Shown: positions 1 through 6,253 of the stretch, in pieces
Layout of the letters: every line of letters starts with the position of its first letter
How positions within the stretch are numbered: position 1 is the stretch's first letter
From: Coxiellaceae bacterium UBA1530
GTDB taxonomy: Bacteria > Pseudomonadota > Gammaproteobacteria > Coxiellales > Coxiellaceae
Direction: 5' to 3'
NCBI GenBank assembly: GCA_002323325.1
Contig: DCQA01000038.1
Coordinates: 1 to 9,863, forward strand
DNA: 9,863 bases
Position numbers and translations under genes: made by a program
The notes under the pieces: model-generated
The model's database searches: none
What the model was told of the DNA's origin: nothing
The model's input: only the letters and a program-made list of their open reading frames with translations

Positions 1-14
1 TTTTTAATAGCCAT
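1..14 (-). CDS. Start of a minus-strand gene leaving the left edge
   Basis: Only four codons (M-A-I-K) and two further bases are inside the window. The call rests on an ATG at 14..12 on the minus strand preceded by AGGGA (25..21) with a six-base spacer, a good Shine-Dalgarno arrangement. The product cannot be named. The AT-rich stretch from 15 to 77 would hold its leader and promoter, but I see no clear promoter hexamers. It lies downstream of, and co-directional with, the ankyrin remnant. Confidence 0.3.
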
Positions 15-77
15 TTTAGTTCCCTGTAATTCAATTAATTGGCAATACTAATTCTAAAAGAATATTTTGTCCATGAG

Positions 78-316
78 TTAACGTTCATCACGTAGCACTT
101 CCATGTGCCGATAGTAATCCGTTAATTCATACTACCATCAATGACGCATTTTTTTCTAATAAGACGATGGATTTCCGGATTATTTGACGCACATTCAATG
201 ACAGATACTCCATCATTATCTCTATTGAAAATTGATCCGCCAAATTCTAGAAGATATTTAAAAATACCAGCTGTGGATTGGCATGCAAAATGCATGATTG
301 AATACTTTAATCTGAT
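78..316 (-). pseudogene. Ankyrin-repeat protein remnant (5'-truncated, probably frameshifted)
   Basis: The minus-strand frame open from 316 to the TAA at 122-124 encodes about one and a half ankyrin repeats. From the ATG at 295 it is 57 residues: MHFAC fits the TPLHxAA helix 1, KYLLEFGGSIFNRDNDG fits the LLxxGADvNxxDxxG hairpin, and SVIECASNN-EIHRLI fits the start of the next repeat. Ankyrin-like residues (Y-S-I before MHFAC) continue upstream of that ATG to a stop at 317-319. No Shine-Dalgarno is visible, and the slipin operon terminator begins only a few bases further upstream, so the N-terminal part appears lost. After the TAA, another frame (131 to 78) reads YELTDYYRHMEVLRDER then stop; a single missing base near 131 would join it to the ankyrin frame. 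Ankyrin proteins are common secreted effectors in Legionella and Coxiella; a function here is inference, and it is probably dead. Confidence 0.55.
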
Positions 317-323
317 TTAATAC

Positions 324-356
324 AAAAAAAGCTGATTGCGCGAACAATCAGCTTTT
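324..356 (-). terminator. Rho-independent terminator of the cysS-nfeD-slipin transcript
   Basis: A perfect stem GCTGATTG/CAATCAGC (331-338 with 345-352) encloses a six-base loop. Read on the minus strand it is followed by seven T (plus-strand A at 324-330). Flanking A/T pairs lengthen the stem. It lies 43 bases beyond the slipin stop codon and is the only strong terminator on the minus strand between cysS and the left edge. Confidence 0.92.
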
Positions 357-398
357 AGTATGTAACATAATGATATTATCAGTATCTGAGTAAGTGTC

Positions 399-1142
399 CT
401 AGGATTTTACAAACGATGACAACATCTCAATGGGTAATGGAAAGACAATGGTAGAAGAATTATCACCGGACATATCCATTAAGGTTTGTAAATAACGCAG
501 CTGTATGGCGCGAGGCTCTACGGACAAGATGGCTGCAGCCTCTTGCAGCTTATTAGCTGACTGCAACTCACCATCAGCATTAATGATCTTAGCACGACGC
601 TCACGCTCTGCTTCAGCTTGCCTTGCGATAGCGCGGATCATACTTTCGTCTAAATCAATGTGTTTAATTTCCACTTGCGAGACTTTAATACCCCAGGCAT
701 CCGAGGCTTCATCTAGAATATGCTGAATCTCTTGACTCAACTTATCACGCTCTGACAGCATTTCATCCAACTCATGCTGACCCAAAACAGCACGCAAAGT
801 AGTTTGTGCTAATTGACTGGTCGCCTCGAAGTAATCTTCGACTTGAATCACACAACGCTCAGGGTCAACCACTCTGAAATACAACACCGCATTCACGCGA
901 ACAGAAACGTTATCACGTGAAATCACATCTTGAGAGGGCACATCCATAACCACTGTCCTTAGTGCAATCCTATCCATTTGTTGCAAAAAGGGGATGATGA
1001 TAATAAGTCCTGGACCTTTAACACCTGTAAAACGCCCTAGAGTGAATACGACGGCTCGTTCGTATTCTTTTAAGATATTCACTGCACTAAATAATATTAA
1101 TGCAACAACAAAGACTACAAAGATAAACGCTATGTTAAACAT
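399..1142 (-). CDS. Slipin (stomatin-like SPFH/band 7 membrane protein)
   Basis: Encodes a 247-residue slipin, a membrane scaffold protein of the SPFH superfamily thought to oligomerise and organise lipid microdomains. One N-terminal membrane segment (about residues 4-22) is followed by the SPFH domain (about 25-190). Family hallmarks are present: YERAVVFTLGRF near 27-38, GPGL at 43-46, VPSQDVISRDNVSVRVNAV at 68-86, GQHELDEMLSERD at 121-133 and the basic/acidic helix AIARQAEAERERRAK at 171-185. Length and sequence are normal for a bacterial slipin. The start at 1142 has a good site (GGAG, six bases upstream). It lies 21 bases after the nfeD-like protease gene; slipins are typical partners and candidate substrates of NfeD1b proteases, whose archaeal homologue PH1510 cleaves the stomatin PH1511. 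Role in membrane quality control is inferred from the pair. Confidence 0.94.
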   Translation of the reverse strand: MFNIAFIFVVFVVALILFSAVNILKEYERAVVFTLGRFTGVKGPGLIIIIPFLQQMDRIALRTVVMDVPSQDVISRDNVSVRVNAVLYFRVVDPERCVIQVEDYFEATSQLAQTTLRAVLGQHELDEMLSERDKLSQEIQHILDEASDAWGIKVSQVEIKHIDLDESMIRAIARQAEAERERRAKIINADGELQSANKLQEAAAILSVEPRAIQLRYLQTLMDMSGDNSSTIVFPLPIEMLSSFVKS

Positions 1143-1163
1143 GAAAATCTCCCTATTTTTTGG

Positions 1164-2471
1164 TTAATGTTTTTTATCGATTTTTTTAACGGTTAAGATT
1201 AAATCATTGATGGCTATTACTTTCACATGATCGCCCTCAGACAAACTGCACTCCGATTCAACATGCCACCACTCACCAGACACTTTTATCCACGCCACTC
1301 CATCTCGTGTAACAACCGTGCCGACTTGATCCACAACACCACTACCACTCATAACAGCAGGTCGGCGATGAGAAGACCACGCCATCCTTGCAATCAACAC
1401 ACACACTAATGCACCAGAAGCTGCAATACCCAACAATGTACCGATGGGGACAGCGTATCCCAATGCGGATTGGTCAAATAACATCACCCCACCTAATACA
1501 AAACTAATGGTACCGCCAATGGCAAGCACACCAAAACCACCCAATATGACCTCGACACACCATAACACCATACCAAGAATCAATAGACCCAACCCGATAT
1601 AGTTGATAGGAAGAATATGCAAGGCATATCCTGCTAACAATAGGGCAATCACACCGAAGACGCCTGGTAAAATCAGCCCCGGTTGACTGAACTCGATATA
1701 GAGACCCACTAAACCTGCTACTAATAAAATCAGAGCAACACTAGGATGAGTGATGGTTGATAGTAGCTTTTGTCGCCAAGTTGGCTCAATGACTTGAATC
1801 TCATTGGGCTTTAAAGAAAGTGTAAGTCGTTGGTCGGGCATCTGCACAGATTTACCATTTAACTGTTGAAGTAAATCATCTAAAGTGGGCGCCAGATAGT
1901 CAACCACACCTAATTGTAGCGCCTCGCTAGCCGATAAACTTTTAGCATCGACTACCGCTTGCTCGGCCCACTCGGCATTTCTTCCTCTTAACTGTGCTAA
2001 TGATCGAATGTAAGCCGTCGAATCACTTAAGATTTTTTTCTCCATGGCAGAGGGTTCACCGTCAGCCTTTTTTTCAGGTGATGCGCCACCTAAGGCAACC
2101 GGGGTTGCTGCACCAATGTGCGTGCCTGGGGCCATAGCCGCGAAATGACTGGCGTACATAATGAAGGTGCCCGCACTTGTTGCTCTTGCCCCACTGGGTG
2201 ACACATAGGTCACAACCGGTACTCTAGAGGTAGTGATAGATTCAATGAGTGCACGTGTAGAAGTTAATAAACCACCCGGCGTATTCAACTCAAGCACAAC
2301 CAAGTCTGCCTTCACATCTTCTGCCTCATCGATACCATCAGTGATATATTCCGCTGTTGCAGGACCAATCGGACCATTGATTGACAGCTGAACAATGGAA
2401 GGAGTTGCCCATACAGATAGAGTGATACAACTCAAGAACAAAAAGCATAATAACCTGATAAAATTATTCAC
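1164..2471 (-). CDS. nfeD: NfeD1b-type membrane serine protease (ClpP-class)
   Basis: A 435-residue full-length NfeD protein. Residues 1-22 form a signal peptide (cleavage near VWA). Residues 25-205 are a ClpP/SppA-like protease domain with the conserved LELNTPGG (60-67) and SGARATSAG (93-101). By comparison with the archaeal stomatin protease PH1510, Ser99 is the likely nucleophile and Lys146, eight residues before the Tyr of AYIRSLA, the general base of a Ser/Lys dyad. Four or five membrane segments follow (about 243-262, 266-287, 291-311, 313-332, 341-362), then a soluble OB-fold-like NfeD C-terminal domain (about 375-432, GxVG...V...GEWW.V). The start is a GTG with AAGGAGG eight bases upstream. 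It lies 38 bases after cysS and 21 before slipin, so it is probably co-transcribed with both. Expected role: cleavage of slipin or other membrane proteins. Confidence 0.94.
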   Translation of the reverse strand: MNNFIRLLCFLFLSCITLSVWATPSIVQLSINGPIGPATAEYITDGIDEAEDVKADLVVLELNTPGGLLTSTRALIESITTSRVPVVTYVSPSGARATSAGTFIMYASHFAAMAPGTHIGAATPVALGGASPEKKADGEPSAMEKKILSDSTAYIRSLAQLRGRNAEWAEQAVVDAKSLSASEALQLGVVDYLAPTLDDLLQQLNGKSVQMPDQRLTLSLKPNEIQVIEPTWRQKLLSTITHPSVALILLVAGLVGLYIEFSQPGLILPGVFGVIALLLAGYALHILPINYIGLGLLILGMVLWCVEVILGGFGVLAIGGTISFVLGGVMLFDQSALGYAVPIGTLLGIAASGALVCVLIARMAWSSHRRPAVMSGSGVVDQVGTVVTRDGVAWIKVSGEWWHVESECSLSEGDHVKVIAINDLILTVKKIDKKH

Positions 2472-2509
2472 GTGAGCACCCTCCTTGTCAGCTCATTCTT
2501 ATCAAAACT

Positions 2510-3889
2510 TTATGACATTCGCCACTGCGTCCCCTCTGCAGTATCTTCTAATACAACACCAATGTCATCTAATTGTTGACGTAACGCATCCGCTTGCTGC
2601 CAATCTTTTTGCGCGCGTGCTATATCACGGGCATGCACAAGCTGATCTATTGCCTCACTGTCCAATGACTTTGAGCCCGATTGCAAAAATGACTCAGCAT
2701 TATCTTGTAAGATACCGAGTAAGGCACCACAAGATCGCAAGATGCTCACCAAACGCTTAGCTTGTGTTATATCTTCCTTCTGTCGCAAACGGTTGATATC
2801 GCGCGCTACGTCGAATAACACTGCGAATGCCTGCGGTGTATTAAAGTCATCTGACATAGCAACTAAAAAAGCTTGATAACTTGGGTGTTGAATATCTACT
2901 TGAATATCGCTTTCCAGACCACGTATTGCTGTATACAAACGCTCTAATGCTTGTTGGCTGTTTGTAATGGCTGACTCAGTATAATTAATCGGACTGCGAT
3001 AATGGCTACCTAGCATAAAATGACGCAGGACCTCAGGATGATGATTCGATAAGAAATGACTGATTGTGATAGAATTCCCTAAAGACTTCGACATTTTCTC
3101 GTCATTGATAGTCAGCAAACCCACATGCATCCAATAGTTCGCTAACGTACAACCATGAGCTGCTTGCGACTGCGCGATTTCATTTTCGTGATGGGGAAAT
3201 TTAAGATCCATACCACCACCATGAATGTCAATCGTCTCACCCAATAATTCAGCCGCCATGGCAGAGCACTCAATGTGCCACCCTGGTCGACCATCACCCC
3301 AGGGTGAAGCCCACGAGGGCTCATCCGGTTTCGCATGCTTCCACAGAGCAAAATCCAAAGGGTTATGTTTATCGTCATTTGCATCAATACGAACACCACT
3401 CATCAAAGCATCCACATCACGCCGTGATAGCTGACCATAATCGTGATAAGACTTCACTGAAAAATACACATCACCGTTGTTAGCGACGTATGCCATTTCT
3501 TTATCAATCAGACGCTGTATTAAAGCAATCATTTGTGGCACGTAGTCTGTTGCTCGAGGCTCGTGATCGGGTGGCATCACACCAATAGCTTGCTCGTCCT
3601 GATGCATGCTGTTAATCACACGCTCAGTCAAGGCTTCAGTGGTTTCATTGTTTTGTAATGCTCGCTGAATGATTTTATCATCGATGTCAGTGATATTACG
3701 CACCCACGTCAGGCGGTAATTCAACGCTCGAAAGGTGCGAGCTACCATATCAAAAATAACAGCCGCACGTGCATGGCCTATGTGACAATCATCGTAAACC
3801 GTATTCCCACAAACATATAAGGTCACCTCGCCGGGTACCAAAGGAACAAAATCACGCTTTTCTTGATGTAAACTATCGTATATCTTCAC
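2510..3889 (-). CDS. cysS: Cysteinyl-tRNA synthetase
   Basis: Class I aminoacyl-tRNA synthetase that charges tRNA-Cys in the cytoplasm. The protein has 459 residues, almost the same as the E. coli enzyme (461). The HIGH signature is at residues 36-39 and KMSKS at 265-269. The zinc site that selects cysteine is intact: Cys27, Cys208 (in GWHIECSAM), His233 and Glu237 (in FPHHENE). The C-terminal DALR and anticodon-binding region has the usual hydrophilic helices (ARAQKDWQQADALRQQLDDIG). Translation begins at GTG, with GGAG eight bases upstream. It is the first gene of the presumed cysS-nfeD-slipin operon and diverges from lpxH, with 77 bases between the two starts. Essential, single-copy housekeeping gene; no sign of damage. 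Confidence 0.98.
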   Translation of the reverse strand: MKIYDSLHQEKRDFVPLVPGEVTLYVCGNTVYDDCHIGHARAAVIFDMVARTFRALNYRLTWVRNITDIDDKIIQRALQNNETTEALTERVINSMHQDEQAIGVMPPDHEPRATDYVPQMIALIQRLIDKEMAYVANNGDVYFSVKSYHDYGQLSRRDVDALMSGVRIDANDDKHNPLDFALWKHAKPDEPSWASPWGDGRPGWHIECSAMAAELLGETIDIHGGGMDLKFPHHENEIAQSQAAHGCTLANYWMHVGLLTINDEKMSKSLGNSITISHFLSNHHPEVLRHFMLGSHYRSPINYTESAITNSQQALERLYTAIRGLESDIQVDIQHPSYQAFLVAMSDDFNTPQAFAVLFDVARDINRLRQKEDITQAKRLVSILRSCGALLGILQDNAESFLQSGSKSLDSEAIDQLVHARDIARAQKDWQQADALRQQLDDIGVVLEDTAEGTQWRMS

Positions 3890-3907
3890 TCACACAACTC
3901 CAAATCA

Positions 3908-3940
3908 CCCTGGACCATGGATTAATCCAGGTGTTTTTTT
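3908..3940 (+). terminator. Terminator-like hairpin with T7 tract in the cysS/lpxH divergent gap
   Basis: CCTGGA (3909-3914) pairs with TCCAGG (3926-3931); one bulged C allows two more pairs, and seven T follow at 3934-3940. This is a rightward intrinsic terminator by shape, yet no plus-strand gene precedes it. The loop side also holds a perfect 12-base palindrome TGGATTAATCCA (3918-3929), so the element could instead be a protein-binding site. On the minus strand it lies in the presumed cysS leader or promoter. Confidence 0.5.
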
Positions 3941-3949
3941 AAAAAAGTA

Positions 3950-3958
3950 TGCTACACT
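3950..3958 (+). promoter_or_regulatory. Possible extended -10 promoter of lpxH
   Basis: TGCTACACT matches the extended -10 pattern TGnTATAAT with two mismatches in the hexamer. No -35 hexamer is convincing at the usual distance. Transcription would begin at about 3964-3967, almost on the lpxH ATG at 3967, so the mRNA could be leaderless or nearly so. This agrees with the lack of any Shine-Dalgarno before that codon. Sequence-only guess. Confidence 0.3.
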
Positions 3959-3966
3959 GCACAGCC

Positions 3967-4707
3967 ATGACACGCCATACTTATTTCATATCAGACCTTC
4001 ACTTATGCGAATCACACCCTGAAATTACGCAGGCTTTTTTAGATTTTGTAGAAAAAAAAGCCATTCACGCTGATGCTCTTTATATACTGGGAGATTTTTT
4101 TGAAGTCTGGATTGGTGATGACGACGACACGCCATTAATACAACGTGCTTGTCATGCATTGCAAAATCTCCGTCAGTATAATACGGCACTTTATCTCATG
4201 CATGGCAACCGAGACTTTCTAATCGGCCAAGCATACACACAACGTGTTCATGCAACACTTCTGCAAGATCCTTGCGTTGTTGATTGCTATGGAAAAAAGA
4301 TTCTTCTGTCACATGGTGATGCATTATGCACTGATGATACCGCCCACCAACGCTTTCGTCGTATTGTTCATCAGCGCTGGTTACAACGACTATTTCTGTC
4401 ATTACCACTTGCATGGCGCCAACAAATAGCCAGTAAAATTCGTATAGCCAGCCAAAATAGGCCATGCGATAACATAAACGATCAACGCTATGATGTCACT
4501 CTAGAGGCAACCACTCGACTCATGCAATCTCACGATGCGGATTGCCTTATTCACGGTCACACCCATAAACCAGAGCACCACCTCGTTAGTATCGATTCAA
4601 GGTCTGCCTCACGCTATGTCCTGGGAGCCTGGGAAGATACCGCACAAATATTACGTCTTGATGGTTATCGACACATATCGTTTGAAACACTCAATATTGC
4701 AAACTAG
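3967..4707 (+). CDS. lpxH: UDP-2,3-diacylglucosamine diphosphatase
   Basis: Calcineurin-like metallophosphoesterase of lipid A synthesis: it hydrolyses UDP-2,3-diacylglucosamine to lipid X (2,3-diacylglucosamine 1-phosphate) and UMP at the inner face of the inner membrane. The 246-residue product (E. coli 240) has all dimetal-site residues in family order: Asp10 and His12 (SDLHL), Asp43 (LGDFFEVWIGDDD), Asn81 (GNRDF), His116 (LLSHGD), His196 and His198 (HGHTHKP). I chose the ATG at 3967 because the family begins just before the FISDLHL strand. An in-frame ATG at 3949 would add six residues (M-L-H-C-T-A) and would overlap the possible promoter. Neither start has a ribosome binding site. In E. 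coli lpxH follows ppiB, which diverges from cysS; here ppiB is absent and lpxH itself faces cysS. No terminator separates it from the glutamine synthetase gene 93 bases downstream. Confidence 0.96.
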   Translation: MTRHTYFISDLHLCESHPEITQAFLDFVEKKAIHADALYILGDFFEVWIGDDDDTPLIQRACHALQNLRQYNTALYLMHGNRDFLIGQAYTQRVHATLLQDPCVVDCYGKKILLSHGDALCTDDTAHQRFRRIVHQRWLQRLFLSLPLAWRQQIASKIRIASQNRPCDNINDQRYDVTLEATTRLMQSHDADCLIHGHTHKPEHHLVSIDSRSASRYVLGAWEDTAQILRLDGYRHISFETLNIAN

Positions 4708-4744
4708 CCCCCATGTCTTACAACCCCTTTAATATTCCCTAAGG

Positions 4745-4795
4745 ATTCGATATGATCATCAACGCTCAATCAGTACTCATTCGATAAACAAAGGA
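4745..4795 (+). promoter_or_regulatory. Upstream region of glutamine synthetase: possible -10, direct repeat, RBS
   Basis: A TATGAT hexamer at 4751-4756 is one base from the -10 consensus, but no good -35 lies 16-18 bases upstream. The octamer ATTCGATA occurs twice, at 4745-4752 and 4779-4786, start to start 34 bases, about three helical turns. AAGGA at 4791-4795 with a five-base spacer is the ribosome binding site of the gene starting at 4801. I see no sigma-54 -24/-12 pair and no NtrC-type dyad. Confidence 0.3.
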
Positions 4796-4800
4796 CAACT

Positions 4801-5880
4801 ATGATTTCACAAGCAACTTACATTTGGATTGATGGTACAGCACCGACCAAGCGACTACGCTCAAAAACACGCATGCTACGCTTATCAAAAGGCGAAGCCC
4901 AACTTAGCGACTTCCCTGAGTGGGGCTTTGATGGCTCCTCCACACAACAAGCACAAGGCCATGACTCAGACCTGATATTAAGAGCCTGTGCTTTCTATCC
5001 AGATCCGCTCACAGGGCAAGGAAACTATTTAGTTTTGTGTGAAGTTTATATCGACGATAACACGCCTCACCCAAGCAATACGCGAGCAACACTTCGCCAA
5101 CAAATGGAAATTTGTCGTAACACTCAAGATCCGTGGATTGGCTTTGAGCAAGAATACACACTCTTTAACGGTTTAACTCCTCTAGGTTGGCCTGAAGGTG
5201 GTTATCCTGCACCTCAAGGACCATTCTACTGCGGCGTGGGTGCTGATGAAGCCTTTGGTCGTGACTTTGTACAAGACCATACAGATGCATGCCTATATGC
5301 CGGCATCATGCTATTTGGAACCAATGCTGAAGTCATGCCAGGACAATGGGAATTTCAAGTCGGATATCGTGACATTGATGGCGAGAGTGCAGACCCTCTC
5401 ACAGTTAGCGACCACCTGTGGATTGCTCGCTGGCTACTTTACCGTATCGGTGAAGAATATGGCATTACTGCAACTCTAGAGCCCAAGCCGGTTAAAGGCA
5501 GCTGGAATGGGGCGGGAAAGCACACCAACTTCTCCACCAAAGCCATGCGCGATAAAAATACTGGATGGAAAACCATTGAGTCAGCTATCCATCGTCTTGA
5601 AATCAATCACTTCAAACATATCCCATTATACGGTGCTAGATTAAATGAACGTCTAGTTGGAGACTATGAAACGTCTGACATCAACACATTTTCAGCAGGT
5701 GTTGGAGATCGTAATGCATCCGTTAGAATACCCAAAGCGGTAAAAGTTAAAGGTTATGGTTACATTGAAGATAGACGACCAGGTGCAAACGCTGATCCTT
5801 ATGAAGTATCCAGCATACTGGTAGAAACCATTTGTGAAGTGCCACAAAATACAAATCATATAGAAAAAGAAACCGCCTAA
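4801..5880 (+). CDS. glnII: Glutamine synthetase, eukaryotic-type GSII
   Basis: ATP-dependent joining of ammonium to glutamate, giving glutamine. At 359 residues it has the size of type II enzymes (eukaryotes, rhizobia, actinomycetes, some Legionella-like bacteria), not the roughly 470 of bacterial GlnA. Signatures: WGFDGSS (41-47); metal/substrate glutamates Glu116 and Glu118 (GFEQEYT), Glu177 (GTNAEV) and Glu184 (QWEF); the ATP-site loop KPVKGSWNGAGKHTNFST (229-246) with His241; Arg284 (NERL); Arg304 and Arg309; EDRRPGAN (323-330). By comparison with human GS all catalytic residues are kept, while nearby positions vary (RLTGFHET is RLVGDYET, RIPR is RIPK). GSII lacks the adenylylated tyrosine loop of GlnA, so control is presumably transcriptional or by feedback. 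The RBS is AAGGA at 4791-4795. AmtB follows downstream on the same strand, consistent with ammonium capture. Confidence 0.96.
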   Translation: MISQATYIWIDGTAPTKRLRSKTRMLRLSKGEAQLSDFPEWGFDGSSTQQAQGHDSDLILRACAFYPDPLTGQGNYLVLCEVYIDDNTPHPSNTRATLRQQMEICRNTQDPWIGFEQEYTLFNGLTPLGWPEGGYPAPQGPFYCGVGADEAFGRDFVQDHTDACLYAGIMLFGTNAEVMPGQWEFQVGYRDIDGESADPLTVSDHLWIARWLLYRIGEEYGITATLEPKPVKGSWNGAGKHTNFSTKAMRDKNTGWKTIESAIHRLEINHFKHIPLYGARLNERLVGDYETSDINTFSAGVGDRNASVRIPKAVKVKGYGYIEDRRPGANADPYEVSSILVETICEVPQNTNHIEKETA

Positions 5881-5899
5881 TCCTCACATTACTTCCACC

Positions 5900-5929
5900 G
5901 TTGTCACTGGACCTCCACCCAGTGACAAC
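5900..5929 (+). other. Strong perfect hairpin without U-tract after glnII
   Basis: GTTGTCACTGG (5900-5910) and CCAGTGACAAC (5919-5929) are perfect 11-base inverted repeats around an eight-base loop, 19 bases after the glnII stop. Neither strand has a T-run after the stem, so it is not a standard intrinsic terminator. It could protect the 3' end of glnII mRNA, act with Rho or bind a protein; none is shown by the sequence. Confidence 0.7.
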
Positions 5930-5948
5930 ACCAAAAACGCTCTACTTA

Positions 5949-6113
5949 ATGAAACCCGACAGAGGCAATCCCATCGAGATTATTCGTTTTAAATTTTCTA
6001 GTATTATTTATCAATCCCTCCAACTATCACCAACTGATCAGTACTTGAACTTTCGTCGTACACTTGTCGATATCCAACAATCTATTATGCCGTATTATTT
6101 ACTCCTTGAATGA
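5949..6113 (+). CDS. Doubtful small ORF, 54 residues
   Basis: An ATG at 5949 opens a 54-codon frame between glnII and amtB. The product is mixed polar and hydrophobic (central RFKFSSIIYQSLQL, C-terminal IMPYYLLLE) and I do not recognise it. It has no Shine-Dalgarno, no clear signal peptide and no membrane segment of full length. The frame also stays open upstream through the hairpin, to about 5901. PII proteins are about 112 residues with a characteristic T-loop, so this is not a glnK. It may be chance; listed because it fills much of a 373-base gap. Confidence 0.15.
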   Translation: MKPDRGNPIEIIRFKFSSIIYQSLQLSPTDQYLNFRRTLVDIQQSIMPYYLLLE

Positions 6114-6246
6114 TCATATTAAATGAGTGAATTAATTCCGTTGTTGTTTTTTTTTGTAAATCTTTATAAGATTCTGATTAAATTGTAAATAATTAAATTA
6201 GTCAGTAATAGCAATAGTTAAACTATCAACTTTACATACATGGAGG
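6114..6246 (+). promoter_or_regulatory. AT-rich leader/promoter region of amtB
   Basis: Very AT-rich stretch with a T9 run (6147-6155), a 10-base palindrome GAATTAATTC (6129-6138) and a dyad ATAGTT-A-AACTAT (6214-6226). Candidate promoter parts are TTGTTG (6141-6146) with TATAAG (6165-6170), spacing 18, but the -35 is poor. GGAGG at 6242-6246, seven bases before ATG 6254, is a strong ribosome binding site. No sigma-54 promoter or NtrC site is recognisable, although amtB is nitrogen-controlled in many bacteria. Confidence 0.35.
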
Positions 6247-6253
6247 TTTTTCA

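Noticed and set aside
505..726. Plus-strand open frame inside the slipin gene
   Set aside because: Antisense to a clear slipin coding sequence, no ribosome binding site and no family resemblance; a shadow of the real gene.
2485..2760. Plus-strand open frame across the nfeD/cysS gap and the cysS 3' end
   Set aside because: Mostly antisense to the conserved C-terminal part of CysS; the protein looks like random translation and no promoter or ribosome binding site is visible.
4708..4800. Sigma-54 promoter or NtrC site upstream of glnII (also looked for at 6114-6253 before amtB)
   Set aside because: No TGGCAC-N5-TTGC-like pair and no TGCACC/GGTGCA dyad could be found on either strand.
5949..6113. 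Idea that the small ORF before amtB is a broken glnK (PII) gene
   Set aside because: No T-loop, no PII B- or C-loop residues and no similarity in the visible 54 residues; remnants in the other frames are not visible either.
6129..6155. Palindrome GAATTAATTC followed by a T9 run, as a terminator
   Set aside because: The stem is only five A/T-rich pairs and is separated from the T-run by eight bases; too weak for an intrinsic terminator.
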